64,000 nucleotides of DNA from Deltaproteobacteria bacterium (GTDB lineage: Bacteria > Myxococcota > Myxococcia > Myxococcales > SZAS-1). Of the stretch, positions 49,391 to 59,657 are shown piece by piece (the stretch's first letter is position 1; every line of letters begins with the position of its first letter). The stretch lies in contig JAFEBB010000014.1 of NCBI GenBank assembly GCA_018266075.1, forward strand, positions 62,001 through 126,000, written 5' to 3'. The notes under the pieces were generated by a model. That model made no database searches, had not been told where the DNA came from, and was given only the letters and a program-made list of their open reading frames with translations. A program made the translations under genes and the position numbers.

Positions 49391-50620
49391 GTGTCCGGTC
49401 GTCGCGCGTTGTTGCCCATCTTCCTCGTGGTGCTGGTGGACGTCTTCGGGCTGACGCTCGTCATCCCGCTGCTGGCGATCTACGCGGAGCAGCTCCACGC
49501 CTCGCCGCTGCAGGCCACGCTGCTGGTGACGACCTACGCCATCTTCCAGCTCATCTCCGGGCCGCTGCTCGGTCGCGCGAGCGATCACGTGGGCCGCAAG
49601 CCGCTGCTGCTCGTCTCGCAGCTGGGGACGCTCATCGGCTTTCTGGTGATGGCGAACGCGCAGTCGCTGTGGGTGCTGTACCTGGCGCGCGTCATCGACG
49701 GCGCCACTGCGGGAAATCTCTCGCTCGCGCAGGCCTACATCGCCGACAACACGCCGCCCGAGAAGCGCGCCAAGAGCTTCGCGCTCATCGGCATCGCGTT
49801 CGGCGTGGGCTTCTTCATCGGGCCGTGGGTGACGGGGCTGCTCTCGGCGCACTACGGAATTCGCGCGCCGATCTTCTTGGCCGCGTGCATGTCGGCGCTG
49901 AGCATCGCCTGCACGCTCTTCCTGCTGCCGCACCAGAAGCCGGCGGAGCGCCCCGACGCAGCGCCGGGCCCGGGCGGCAAGCGGCTGGGGCTGCTCGACT
50001 GGGGCGCGTACGGCCAGTACCTGGCGCGGCCGGTGCTGGGCGGGCTGCTGTTTCAATTCCTGGCGTACATGTTCTGCTTCGCGCTCTTCACGAGCGGCTT
50101 CGCGCTCTTCGCGGAGCGCAGCTTCACCTGGGCCGACAAGCCCTTCGGCCCGCGCGAGATTGGCTACCTCTTCGCCTACTCCGGCGGCCTAGGCATTGTG
50201 CTCCAGGGCGGACTCATCGGCCGTCTGGTGAAGCGCTTCGGCGAGCCGGCGCTGGTGATGACGGGCTTCGTGGCCTTGGCGATCGCGTACGTGGGACTCG
50301 GGCTGGTGCACGCCATTCCGCCGCTGCTTGCGGTAACCACCGTGGCGGCGTACGGAAACGGCGTGTTGCGCCCGGCGCTGACGAGCCTCATCTCTGGGAG
50401 CGCCGCGCGGCACGAGCAGGGCGTGGTGCTCGGCTTGAACCAGTCGCTGACGTCGGCGGCCCAGATCGTGGCGCCGGTGATCGCCGGGACGCTCATCGAC
50501 GCGGGGCAGCTCTTCGTTTGGGCCGTGCTGGCGGCGGCGTCGGCGGGCGTGGGCTTGCTGCTCTCGCGCTGGGGCTCGGCGAAGGTGGCCGTCGCGCCGC
50601 GACCGGCCCCGGGGACTTGA
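49391..50620 (+). CDS. MFS transporter (drug/tetracycline-resistance type)
   Basis: About 409-residue, twelve-helix major facilitator. The A-loop motif between helices 2 and 3 is GPLLGRASDHVGRKPLLL, and helix 5 has the motif-C-like GIAFGVGFFIGPWVTG. LARVIDGATAGNLSLAQAYIAD is typical of the TetA/TCR-like branch. GTG 49391 is chosen because the first helix begins directly; GTG 49385 or TTG 49373 are alternatives. Substrate unknown. Confidence 0.88.
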   Translation: MSGRRALLPIFLVVLVDVFGLTLVIPLLAIYAEQLHASPLQATLLVTTYAIFQLISGPLLGRASDHVGRKPLLLVSQLGTLIGFLVMANAQSLWVLYLARVIDGATAGNLSLAQAYIADNTPPEKRAKSFALIGIAFGVGFFIGPWVTGLLSAHYGIRAPIFLAACMSALSIACTLFLLPHQKPAERPDAAPGPGGKRLGLLDWGAYGQYLARPVLGGLLFQFLAYMFCFALFTSGFALFAERSFTWADKPFGPREIGYLFAYSGGLGIVLQGGLIGRLVKRFGEPALVMTGFVALAIAYVGLGLVHAIPPLLAVTTVAAYGNGVLRPALTSLISGSAARHEQGVVLGLNQSLTSAAQIVAPVIAGTLIDAGQLFVWAVLAAASAGVGLLLSRWGSAKVAVAPRPAPGT

Positions 50621-50681
50621 TGCGGGAACCTCCAGTCGGCGGGCGCTGTCCCATGGCGCGAACCCGATTCTGGAGGCCCAC

Positions 50682-51053
50682 ATGCTCGATTCATTTCGCG
50701 ACGGCGGTTTCGGAATGTTCCCCACGCTGATCTTCGGCCTGGTGCTGGTGGCGCTCTCGGTGCGCTACGCGGCCAAGCCCGAGCAGCGCCAGGTGCCGCT
50801 GCTCATCAGCATGGGGCTGCTCACAAACTTCGCGGGCGCGCTCGGCTTCGTGATGGGCGTGATCACCACCATGAAGGCGGTGGGCCAGGTGCCGGCCGAG
50901 GAGCACTGGATCGCCATGCTTGGCGTGGGCGAGTCGCTCAACAACATGGCGCTCGCGTTCGCGCTCTGCGTGATGGCCACGCTCTGCGTCGTCATCGGCG
51001 CGTGGCGGCTCTCGACGGCCGCGGCGAACGGTGTCACCCAGACCGCGCGCTAG
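50682..51053 (+). CDS. Small membrane protein resembling a MotA/TolQ/ExbB core
   Basis: 123 residues, three membrane helices (MFPTLIFGLVLVALSVRY; LTNFAGALGFVMGVITTMKAV; ALAFALCVMATLCVVIGAWR). The order and the GxxxG-type Gly placement recall the transmembrane core of ExbB/TolQ/MotA, but no TolR/ExbD partner is adjacent. Function unknown. Its stop overlaps the convergent gene (CTAG). Confidence 0.65.
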   Translation: MLDSFRDGGFGMFPTLIFGLVLVALSVRYAAKPEQRQVPLLISMGLLTNFAGALGFVMGVITTMKAVGQVPAEEHWIAMLGVGESLNNMALAFALCVMATLCVVIGAWRLSTAAANGVTQTAR

Positions 51054-51469
51054 GTTCGGCTGAGCTCGATCTCCACCTGGCCCTGCGCGTCGTCGATGGT
51101 GACGCGCACGGCCTTGGCGCTCGCGCTGTCCGGCAGGCTGAACTGGCGCGTGGTGGGCGCGGGCCGCGCGGGCTCGAGCTTCCGCAGCGAGGGCGAGGTC
51201 TTCACCCAGCGATCGACGTCGGCGGGCGGCGCGTGCCACTTCACGTCGACTTGATACGCGCCGTTGCGCATCTCGGCCTGCGAGGTGACGTTCTCGGCCG
51301 AGCGCGGGAGCGGCGCGAGCTGCGCAGCGCGAAGCGTCTCCACCACGGGGCCGCGGGTGTAGTTCCACACGCCCACCACGCCGCCCAGCACGGCTCCGGC
51401 ACCGAGCACGACGACGATGGCCACGAAGGCCTTGTTGCTCTTCGGCGGGGGCGAGGCCACGGCGGTCAT
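51050..51469 (-). CDS. Single-pass membrane protein downstream of methionine aminopeptidase
   Basis: 139 residues: one N-terminal membrane helix (FVAIVVVLGAGAVLGGVVGVW) and a periplasmic beta-rich domain ending VRVTIDDAQGQVEIELSR. No family recognised. ATG overlaps the map stop (ATGA), so they are translationally coupled. Confidence 0.65.
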   Translation of the reverse strand: MTAVASPPPKSNKAFVAIVVVLGAGAVLGGVVGVWNYTRGPVVETLRAAQLAPLPRSAENVTSQAEMRNGAYQVDVKWHAPPADVDRWVKTSPSLRKLEPARPAPTTRQFSLPDSASAKAVRVTIDDAQGQVEIELSRT

Positions 51470-52464
51470 GCGTGGGTGAGGATCTCCGCGCCATCGCGGC
51501 CGACGAGGATGGTGTGCTCGAACTGCGCGGTGCGCAGACCGTCGGCGGTGACCACCGTCCAGCCGTCGTCCCAGTCGGCGTGGCGCCAGGTGCCGAGGGT
51601 GATCATCGGCTCGATGGTGAAGACCATGCCCTCTTCCATCACCGTGCGCGCCTCGGGGTCGTAGTAGTGCGGCACCTGCGGCTCGGTGTGGAAGACCTGG
51701 CCGATGCCGTGGCCGCAGTACGCGCGCACCACGCCATAGCCGTGCTTCTCCGCGTGGGCCTCGATGGCCTTGCCGATGGCGTGGATGGGCCGGCCCGGCT
51801 TCACCGCCGCGATGCCCAGCTCCAGGCACTCCTCGGTCACCTTCACCAGCTTGCGCGAGACCTCGTCCACGTTGCCCACCAGGAACGTGGCCGAGCAGTC
51901 GCCGTGCATGCCATCGAGATATATCGTGACGTCCAGGTTTACGATGTCGCCGTCGACGAGCGCGCGCGAGTCCGGGATGCCGTGGCAGATGACCTCGTTC
52001 ACCGAGGTGCAGAGCGACTTGGGATAGCCGTGGTAGTTCAGCGTGCTCGGGTAGCCGCCGCGCTTGATGTAGCCCTCGTGGCAGATGCGATCGAGCGCGT
52101 CCGTCGTCACGCCGGGCTTCACCGCGGCGCCGGTCTCCACGAGCACTTCCGCGGCGGCCTTGCAGGCCTTGCGCAGGCGCTCCATCCGCGTCGCGGGATC
52201 GCCCGCGATTCCAGGACCGGGGTTGCCGCTGGTGGCGTAGTCGGTGCGCGGGATGTTGGCCGGCACGGGAAGCGTGGGGCTCACCTTGCCCGGGCGCACG
52301 GGCGCGCCGCGCGAGCGCTCGAGGGCCGCTTTGAACGTCGAGCGTCCGGCCGCGTCGCGGTCCTTGTGACACTTCTTGTATTTCGTGCCGCTCCCGCACC
52401 AGCACGGCTCGTTGGGGCCGGGGAGCTTGGCAGGCGGAGAGGCGAGTTCGGTGGTCACGGACAA
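51466..52464 (-). CDS. map: Type I methionine aminopeptidase with N-terminal SEC-C zinc motif
   Basis: 332 residues. An N-terminal SEC-C zinc motif (CWCGSGTKYKKCH) precedes a linker and the pita-bread catalytic domain. Metal ligands are visible: Asp in NLDVTIYLDG and HGDCSAT, His in CGHGIGQVFHTEP, Glu in FTIEPMI and FEHTILV. The SEC-C-bearing form is the longer type known from several bacteria, where the motif probably helps ribosome binding. Start GTG 52464. Confidence 0.95.
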   Translation of the reverse strand: MSVTTELASPPAKLPGPNEPCWCGSGTKYKKCHKDRDAAGRSTFKAALERSRGAPVRPGKVSPTLPVPANIPRTDYATSGNPGPGIAGDPATRMERLRKACKAAAEVLVETGAAVKPGVTTDALDRICHEGYIKRGGYPSTLNYHGYPKSLCTSVNEVICHGIPDSRALVDGDIVNLDVTIYLDGMHGDCSATFLVGNVDEVSRKLVKVTEECLELGIAAVKPGRPIHAIGKAIEAHAEKHGYGVVRAYCGHGIGQVFHTEPQVPHYYDPEARTVMEEGMVFTIEPMITLGTWRHADWDDGWTVVTADGLRTAQFEHTILVGRDGAEILTHA

Positions 52465-52502
52465 ACTCTAAGCCGACGCCGCCTGCCTCGCCACGTCACG
52501 CG

Positions 52503-53741
52503 TCAACGCGCAGCAACCACGGAATTCGTGGTCTGGCCCGGCTCGGGCAGCTTGAAGCCAATCGACAGCGCCAGCAGGTGCGCGTGCCCCGTGAAGGTCG
52601 CCGGAAAGTTGGGGTCTTGCGAGGTGCGCGTCTGCTGCAAGAGGAACGCGTAGGCGAGGTCGGCGCGCACGCCCTGCCAGAGCTCGCGGCCCGCGCCGAG
52701 GCAGAACTGCCAGCGGTTGCCGTCGGGCGCGTCGGAGCCGAGTGTGGAGAGCGGCGCCACGGCTTGATCGAACGAGAGCCCCGCGCGGAAGTCGGCGACG
52801 GCAGGCAGGTGGTACTCGCCGCCCAGGTGCGCGGTGAGCGCGTTGTTCCAGTCCTTCTCCTGGCCGGAGGCGGGCGTGTTCGGATCCGAGAACGCGATGT
52901 CCAGCGACTTGAAGCTCGACCAGAACGTGTACGTGAGGTCCGCGTCGATGCGCACGGGCTTGGCGACCTGGAAGCTTCCGGCAGCGCGCAGCCGCGCCGG
53001 GAGCGTCACTTTGGTCGATATATCTTGATCGTTGGTGAGCGGGCCGAACTCCTCGGGCACGCCGTGGAAGCGCGCGGTCCCGGAGAGCCTGGTGGGCGCG
53101 GGGAGCGAGCCGGAGAGCCCGAACGCGGCCACGTCGCCGACGGTGTAGCGCGCGCCGAGGATGACGCCGAGCCCCCAGCCGCCGGCGTTCAAGTGCACGT
53201 CGCCTTCGGTGGTCACGAAGTCCAGGCCGCGCGTGAGATCGAACGTGGTGTGCATGGCCCCCACGGAGAGACCGAGGGAGAGCGCGGGGATGACCTGGTA
53301 CGCGCCCGAGGCCATGACCGCCAGCGTCTGGAAGCTCGCCGACTCCACCTCGAAGCGATCCTGGTAGCTCGTGGGCCAGCTCGTTCCGAGGCCGAAGGGC
53401 GCGTTCACCGCGAGGCCGTACGCGAGCCTTCCGTCGCGGCGCGCGGCGTAGAGGTAGGGCGGCAGGTAGACCTTGTTCAGGCCGTCGGTCTTTTCGCCAC
53501 TGGGATCCGTTGCGCTGCCGGAGGGCGCGATGCCCGTGGCGCCAAGCTCGACGTCGAGCGACCCGACGCCCGCGAGCCCTGCGGGGTTGTAGTACGCCGA
53601 GCTGGCCTCCGCGCGCGCGCCCGCGGTGCCGCCGCGACCGGTGGCCGCAGCGTCCTGCTCGTCGATGCCGAAGCCGCCCGCATGCGCGACCATCGGAGTG
53701 AGCAGCGCGGCGATCGCGATATATCGAGATATAGCGAGCAT
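52503..53741 (-). CDS. FadL/OmpP1-type outer membrane transporter
   Basis: 412 residues. Signal peptide (YIAIAALLTPMVAHA), then the FadL hatch-like N-terminus GGFGIDEQDAAATGRGGTAGA and EASSAYYNPAGLA, which is highly diagnostic, followed by about 14 beta strands ending in HLLALSIGFKL. FadL proteins admit long-chain fatty acids or other hydrophobic molecules. The gene overlaps the lipase stop (TGATG), so the two are co-translated; this supports a lipolysis-uptake unit. Confidence 0.9.
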   Translation of the reverse strand: MLAISRYIAIAALLTPMVAHAGGFGIDEQDAAATGRGGTAGARAEASSAYYNPAGLAGVGSLDVELGATGIAPSGSATDPSGEKTDGLNKVYLPPYLYAARRDGRLAYGLAVNAPFGLGTSWPTSYQDRFEVESASFQTLAVMASGAYQVIPALSLGLSVGAMHTTFDLTRGLDFVTTEGDVHLNAGGWGLGVILGARYTVGDVAAFGLSGSLPAPTRLSGTARFHGVPEEFGPLTNDQDISTKVTLPARLRAAGSFQVAKPVRIDADLTYTFWSSFKSLDIAFSDPNTPASGQEKDWNNALTAHLGGEYHLPAVADFRAGLSFDQAVAPLSTLGSDAPDGNRWQFCLGAGRELWQGVRADLAYAFLLQQTRTSQDPNFPATFTGHAHLLALSIGFKLPEPGQTTNSVVAAR

Positions 53742-56461
53742 CACGGATACCCCGCGAGGAACTTGGCGACCTGGTCCTGGCCGTTGATGGCGTTGCCGTC
53801 GAGCGCCTCGAGCGGATCCGCCTCGAAGATGTGGCTCGCCGCCGGGAACGTGCTGAACACGCAGGTCTGGTTCTTGGCGCAGGCGTCGTCGGTGGGGGCG
53901 CAGACCACGCACTCGGGCGAGAGCACCGCTTGCAGCCGCCAGGTGCTCGCGTTGGGCACGATGGTGTCCGCGCCGGCCATCTGCACGAGCACGCGCTTCT
54001 GCGGCCAGTGCTGCGTTTGGCCGGTCATCACGTCCACGTAGTCGTCGGGCTGCTGGATGGCGAAGCGCGCGATGTTGATGGGGTCGACGTCATCGAGCAG
54101 CCAGTGCGACGCCGCCAGGAACTGCCAACCTGCGAGGTTGGGCGGGTTCACGCTGATGCCCTGCGACGCCAGCCCGGGCGGCAAGATCAAGCCGAACGTC
54201 GTCGACTCCTGGAACAGATCGGCCAGGCCCGCGCCGCCCACGTTGAGCGCGAGCGTGGTGATGTGCGGCTCCTCGCCACTCTCCATGCCGCCGAAGATCC
54301 CGCCCAGCGAGATGCCGGTGTAGGTGACGTCGCTCGTGTCGAGCTCGAGTCCCGAGGGGAGGATTTGCGTCCAATCCGTCTGCGTGAGGAAGCGATAGCC
54401 CGCGGAGAGATCGATCTCCGCCTGGCGGAAGTGATCGCGCGTGGCGCCGAGGTTGTTGAGGTCGATGAACGCCGCGCCCGAGGCGATGGGCGTGCCGGGC
54501 TCGGTGAGCGTGCCGCTGAAGACGGTGTTGTAGAGCGAGTAGCGGTTGAAGTCGCCGTTCACGCAGAAGCCGTCGTCGCCGCAGACGCCCGAGCTGCACA
54601 GGAACGCCGGCTCCACGCCCTGCTGATCCGAGTTCGACGGATCCGTGCAGATCGTCGGGCCCGGCGACACCGTGCCGTTCGAGTTGGTCGTCGCGAAGAG
54701 GCCGTTGATGACGCTGCAGATGGGCATGGTGGCGTGACAGCTCGAGCGCTCGCCGTGGTACGGCCAGTCGAACGAGAAGACCGCGAAGCCTTGCTGCGCG
54801 AGGCGATTCGCCTCCCACCACGCGAGCCGTCGCTCCGTGGTCAGCGCGTGCCCGAAGAGCACAACCTTCGGCTTCTTCCCGTTACCGAAGCCCGTGGGAT
54901 AGGTGAGCGTGTACTTGATCCGCCGCGGCTGGCCGGTTGCGCCGAAGGCGTGCGTCGTCGGATCCAGCATGTCGTAGGTCTCGAACTCGCCTTCGATCAC
55001 CTGCGCCACGTTGGTCAGCACCGTCAGCTGCGGCGAGATGACCTTCGTGTTCGTCGAGTCGAGCGCGAGGTGCTGTTCGTACGGGACCTTCAAGAGCGCG
55101 CGCGTGTGGCCCTCGACATCCACGGTCGTGAACGGCACCACCGCGGCCAGGCTCGAGCGCGGAATGCCCTTCGACTCGAGGTAGTCGAGCGCGGGCGCGA
55201 TCTGCGCGCGAACGGGCTCGAGCCGCGCGGCGTCGGCGTCGGCGATGCCGGAGACCTGGCTCTTGCCATTGGCAACGAGCGTGTTCTTCAGCCGCAGCAG
55301 CGCGCCCACCGGCTGCGCATCCACCGGCGATCCATCGGTGCCCTTCATGCCGGTGATGATCCAGAAGTAGGTCGTCTTCGGCTCGAGCACCGTGAACGGC
55401 GCGTCGGGCGTGGGGTTCTGCGCGTTCTTCGATTGGATCTGCGCGAAGAGGTGCTGGTTGTCGGCGTAGAGCGAGTTCGTGGCGCCGAGAATTTCCACCG
55501 GCGGATTGGCGAGCTTGAAGAGCCGCATGTGGCTCGGATCCGTCGCGGATCCGTCGAGCGGCGCGGTGGCCGTCGCGGCGAACGGGCCCGTCGTGGAGAA
55601 GCCGTCGAGCGTGTCCAGCGCGAGCTTCACGTTCGCGTTGGCCTGCGTGTCGCTCGGATCCGGCGGGATGCTCACCAGGCCCGAAGTCGGATCCAGCAGG
55701 AGATTGTTCGGCAGCGGGATCGCCTGCGAGAGCGGGTCGTACTGGATCTCGGGATGCGCGCTCGTGGTGAACGTGAAGAGCAGCGCGATGTCCTCGCGCG
55801 ACCAGCCCTGCGCGATCACCTGCTGGATCAGCGGCTCGAGCCCTTCGCGGATCCCTTCGAGTTGCTGCGCGTTCGATGCGCGCTCCGCCGGCGTCTTGCC
55901 CGGCATCGCCCACGGGTGCTTCGTCAGGTCCTGGCCCGAGCGCAGGAAGTAGAACGCCGGCGAGCAAACGACCTTCTCGCCCTTCGTGCCGGCGACGCCC
56001 TTCGCGCCGCCGCGAATGGTGATCGCGTAGCGCGTGCCGCGCGCCCAGCCGCCAGGCGGATAGATGGTGAGGCCGTGATCCGCGTCGGCGTAGGTGGCGC
56101 TCGCGTCGACGACCGTGGGTGCGCCGCCGTGGGCATCGAGCTGCCAGATGAGGACGTTGCTCGCGGTGATCGTCTCGGGCTTCACGTCGCCGGAGAAGTG
56201 GAGCAGCGCGGGCGTCGCGGTGGGAAAGCCGTCGAGCGTGTTCAGGTAGGCGCGGAACTCCGCGTCGGCCGGCGCGAGATCCGGCGTGATCGGCAGCGCG
56301 AGCTTGTTGTTGGCCGCGTCGCGGACGAGGTCGTTCGGCGTGGGGATGTCGCCGGTCGACGGATCAAAGCGCGCCCAGATCACGTTCGACGGCGGCCGCG
56401 CGGGCTCGCTCGAGCACGCACCCGCCGCGATCACCAGGACTGCCAAGAGCGATCGCCGCAC
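53741..56461 (-). CDS. Large lipase-like alpha/beta hydrolase lipoprotein
   Basis: 906 residues from GTG 56461 (VRRSLLAVLVIAAGACSSEP; lipobox Cys at 16), preceded by GGAG. Residues about 20-480 are a long N-terminal region with FDPSTGDIPTPNDLVRD near its start, like the N-terminal part of bacterial virulence-factor lipases. Residues about 530-906 are the alpha/beta hydrolase: oxyanion segment KVVLFGHALTTERR and nucleophile elbow YTGISLGGIFGG (Ser near 717). Late Asp and His candidates are in VQMAGADTIVPN and AASHIFEAD. Disulfide-prone cysteines cluster at about 590-650. Likely a surface lipase feeding FadL. Confidence 0.82.
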   Translation of the reverse strand: MRRSLLAVLVIAAGACSSEPARPPSNVIWARFDPSTGDIPTPNDLVRDAANNKLALPITPDLAPADAEFRAYLNTLDGFPTATPALLHFSGDVKPETITASNVLIWQLDAHGGAPTVVDASATYADADHGLTIYPPGGWARGTRYAITIRGGAKGVAGTKGEKVVCSPAFYFLRSGQDLTKHPWAMPGKTPAERASNAQQLEGIREGLEPLIQQVIAQGWSREDIALLFTFTTSAHPEIQYDPLSQAIPLPNNLLLDPTSGLVSIPPDPSDTQANANVKLALDTLDGFSTTGPFAATATAPLDGSATDPSHMRLFKLANPPVEILGATNSLYADNQHLFAQIQSKNAQNPTPDAPFTVLEPKTTYFWIITGMKGTDGSPVDAQPVGALLRLKNTLVANGKSQVSGIADADAARLEPVRAQIAPALDYLESKGIPRSSLAAVVPFTTVDVEGHTRALLKVPYEQHLALDSTNTKVISPQLTVLTNVAQVIEGEFETYDMLDPTTHAFGATGQPRRIKYTLTYPTGFGNGKKPKVVLFGHALTTERRLAWWEANRLAQQGFAVFSFDWPYHGERSSCHATMPICSVINGLFATTNSNGTVSPGPTICTDPSNSDQQGVEPAFLCSSGVCGDDGFCVNGDFNRYSLYNTVFSGTLTEPGTPIASGAAFIDLNNLGATRDHFRQAEIDLSAGYRFLTQTDWTQILPSGLELDTSDVTYTGISLGGIFGGMESGEEPHITTLALNVGGAGLADLFQESTTFGLILPPGLASQGISVNPPNLAGWQFLAASHWLLDDVDPINIARFAIQQPDDYVDVMTGQTQHWPQKRVLVQMAGADTIVPNASTWRLQAVLSPECVVCAPTDDACAKNQTCVFSTFPAASHIFEADPLEALDGNAINGQDQVAKFLAGYP

Positions 56462-56487
56462 GCGCACCTCCGGAAAAGCGGCGGGCT

Positions 56488-56516
56488 TCCTAGCAAGCGG
56501 TTGACTCACGAGTCAA
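56488..56516 (-). promoter_or_regulatory. Promoter of the lipase-fadL operon
   Basis: On the minus strand TTGACT (56516-56511), 17 nt spacer, CTAGGA (56493-56488), 27 nt before the GTG. The -35 lies within the palindrome at 56500-56517. Confidence 0.45.
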
Positions 56517-56517
56517 C
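56500..56517. promoter_or_regulatory. Palindromic operator GTTGACTC-AC-GAGTCAAC
   Basis: Perfect 8-bp arms with a 2-nt centre, the size and shape of a TetR-type site. It overlaps the lipase promoter -35, so binding would block transcription. A further half-site GTTGACC follows at 56520-56526. It lies between the lipase operon and the divergent Ser/Thr kinase gene. Confidence 0.6.
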
Positions 56518-56645
56518 GCGTTGACCAGTCGGCATGTCGGATCGGCGCGCGGAGCAAACGGTGGCGCGCGGCGGCCCGGCGGGCGCCTCTCGCGTCGGAC
56601 GCCCATTCGGCTATATTCCCGCGGTTCTGCGGAGCCGGGAGCACC

Positions 56646-57872
<1,227 letters not shown>

Positions 57873-57941
57873 CGCACGCGGACCACGACGTCCCGCTCCG
57901 CGAACGCTAGACTCGCGGCCCGACCTCTCGCGCGAGCGCCC

Positions 57942-59513
57942 ATGCCCCACCCTCAGGAAGCTGATCTCCTCACGCAGCTGCCGTCCGACGCGCGCGATGC
58001 CCTGCAGGCCGCGCTCGGCCACGCGGATCCGAAGAGCAGCGACGCGGGCAAGCACGTGGTGGCGGCGCTCAAGGCCGTCGCGTTTCCCGAGGGCAAGCTC
58101 TACCCGCTGCCCGAGAGCCTGAACGCGGCCCAGCGCGCGGTGGCCGAGGTGCTGGCGTACCGCGAGACGCTGAACGTGTACCCGTTTCCCATGCCGGGCG
58201 GCGCGCTGCGCAAGCGCTGGTTGGGGCTGGAGAGCGGCGGCGTGCTCGAGTCGGAGCAGGTGGACGTCGACGGCGCGAAGGTGCCGCTCTGGCGCGCGCT
58301 GCAGCTCGCCGGCTTCGACTACGCCAAGGCCGGCGCGCTCCTGAACGCGCTGCCCGTGGAGAAGGCGCTGCGGGCGTTCGGGGAATTGTATCCTTTTGGT
58401 TATAATCTCAACGGCTCCTCGCTCTTCAACCATGGCAAGCTGGAGCTGCTCGAGCGGCTGAAGGGCGAAGGCAAGGACTGGGCGATCGAGCAGGCCGAGA
58501 AGCTCGCCAAGGAGCCCGCGCGGCTCGCGAGCGCGGTGCCGTTGCGGCTCTTCACGTTCACCGCGCTGGTGCGTGCGCAGGTGCCCATCGAGCCGCAGTG
58601 GGACGCGCTGCTGGTCATCGGCTGGCCGCACGACGCCGAGCTGCTCCGCGCGATCCCTGAGAACCGGCGCGCGGCGGCGGTGATCTCCGCGCTGCAGACG
58701 CGCGAGCACCCCGCGAACGGCATCAAGCCCGCGCTGGATCTGCTCGAGGATTTCCCGCTGCCCGAGGTGGTTCCGGCCGTCGTGGCCCAGCTCGCCAAGG
58801 CCGGCGAGTTCCCGGGCAAGGCCGAGGTGACGCCGCGGCTTCGCGCGCTGGCCAAGAAGCACGCGGCGCTCGCGGACGCGGTGCGCGCGGCGGTTGGCGA
58901 AGAGCCGAAGGTCGTGGAGCTCACGTGTCTTTGGGCGATGCGGCCCGAGGCGATCGCGGCGCTGAGTCCGTTCCAGCAAGCGCAGATCCAGCTGGTGGGC
59001 GACTCGAGCTCGCTGGAGCTCCGCGCGGTCGGCGATGCTTCCGGAAAGCCCGTCTACGACGCGCTCCTTCACGCGGGCAGCGCCACCATTTTCAAGACCG
59101 GCACCACGGACATCGTCGGAAAGTTTGCCCAGGGGGCATGGCAGCTCGACGACGCGCCCTTGCGCGCCGCGCTCGACAAGGTCCTGCGCGCGCCCATGAC
59201 GCTCACGCCCGCGCCGAAGCTCGAGCCCAAGCCCGAGCCGATTCCCGAGCCGAAGCCGGAGCCGAAGGTGGAAGCGCGGCCGCCGTCGAAGCCCGCGCTC
59301 AAAGCCGTGCCGCCGCCCGTCGAAGAGAAGGTCGAGGAGCCCTCGCCGAAGGCGAAGGGCAAGGCCACCAAGGCGCCCAAAGCTGAGAAGGCCGAGAAGC
59401 CCAAGGCCGAGAAGCCTGCCAAGAAGGCGGCCGCCGAGAAGCCCGCGAAGAAGCCGGCCGCCGAGAAGCCGGCTGCCAAGAAGCCCGCTGCATCGAAGGC
59501 AAAGAGGAAGTGA
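57942..59513 (+). CDS. Hypothetical protein with histone-like Lys/Ala/Pro tail
   Basis: 523 residues, no signal. Residues 1-410 are soluble and mostly helical, Ala/Leu-rich, perhaps HEAT-like (LLNALPVEKALRAFGELYPF; ALDLLEDFPLPEVVPAVVAQ), with no family recognised. Residues about 415-523 are made almost only of Pro, Lys, Ala and Glu, with AEKPAKKAAAEKPAKKPAAE repeats like histone H1 or bacterial AlgP/HctB-type tails, suggesting nucleic-acid binding. Function unknown. Followed by an inverted repeat. Confidence 0.7.
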   Translation: MPHPQEADLLTQLPSDARDALQAALGHADPKSSDAGKHVVAALKAVAFPEGKLYPLPESLNAAQRAVAEVLAYRETLNVYPFPMPGGALRKRWLGLESGGVLESEQVDVDGAKVPLWRALQLAGFDYAKAGALLNALPVEKALRAFGELYPFGYNLNGSSLFNHGKLELLERLKGEGKDWAIEQAEKLAKEPARLASAVPLRLFTFTALVRAQVPIEPQWDALLVIGWPHDAELLRAIPENRRAAAVISALQTREHPANGIKPALDLLEDFPLPEVVPAVVAQLAKAGEFPGKAEVTPRLRALAKKHAALADAVRAAVGEEPKVVELTCLWAMRPEAIAALSPFQQAQIQLVGDSSSLELRAVGDASGKPVYDALLHAGSATIFKTGTTDIVGKFAQGAWQLDDAPLRAALDKVLRAPMTLTPAPKLEPKPEPIPEPKPEPKVEARPPSKPALKAVPPPVEEKVEEPSPKAKGKATKAPKAEKAEKPKAEKPAKKAAAEKPAKKPAAEKPAAKKPAASKAKRK

Positions 59514-59514
59514 G

Positions 59515-59634
59515 CCCAATCGCGGGACGTGGGTCGTGGGCCGTGGACCGTTCGACGTGACGACGGTTCATGCGCTCGAGTGCCAGGACCGTCGCATCTC
59601 AGAACGACCCACGACCCACGGCCCACGATTGGGT
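59515..59634. repeat. Inverted repeat built from heptamers
   Basis: Right arm at 59604-59633: ACGACCC, ACGACCC, ACGGCCC, then ACGATTGGG. The left arm, 59515-59553, is its imperfect reverse complement (CCAATCGCGGGACGTGGG and on to GGACCGTTC). Total 120 nt. Same units as at 24834-24869. Confidence 0.8.
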
Positions 59635-59642
59635 ATCCACGT

Positions 59643-59648
59643 TAGAAT
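59643..59648 (+). promoter_or_regulatory. Candidate -10 box of a leaderless hydrolase mRNA
   Basis: TAGAAT ends 9 nt before the ATG at 59658, with no ribosome-binding site; immediately after the heptamer inverted repeat. Confidence 0.4.
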
Positions 59649-59657
59649 TGAGCTGTC

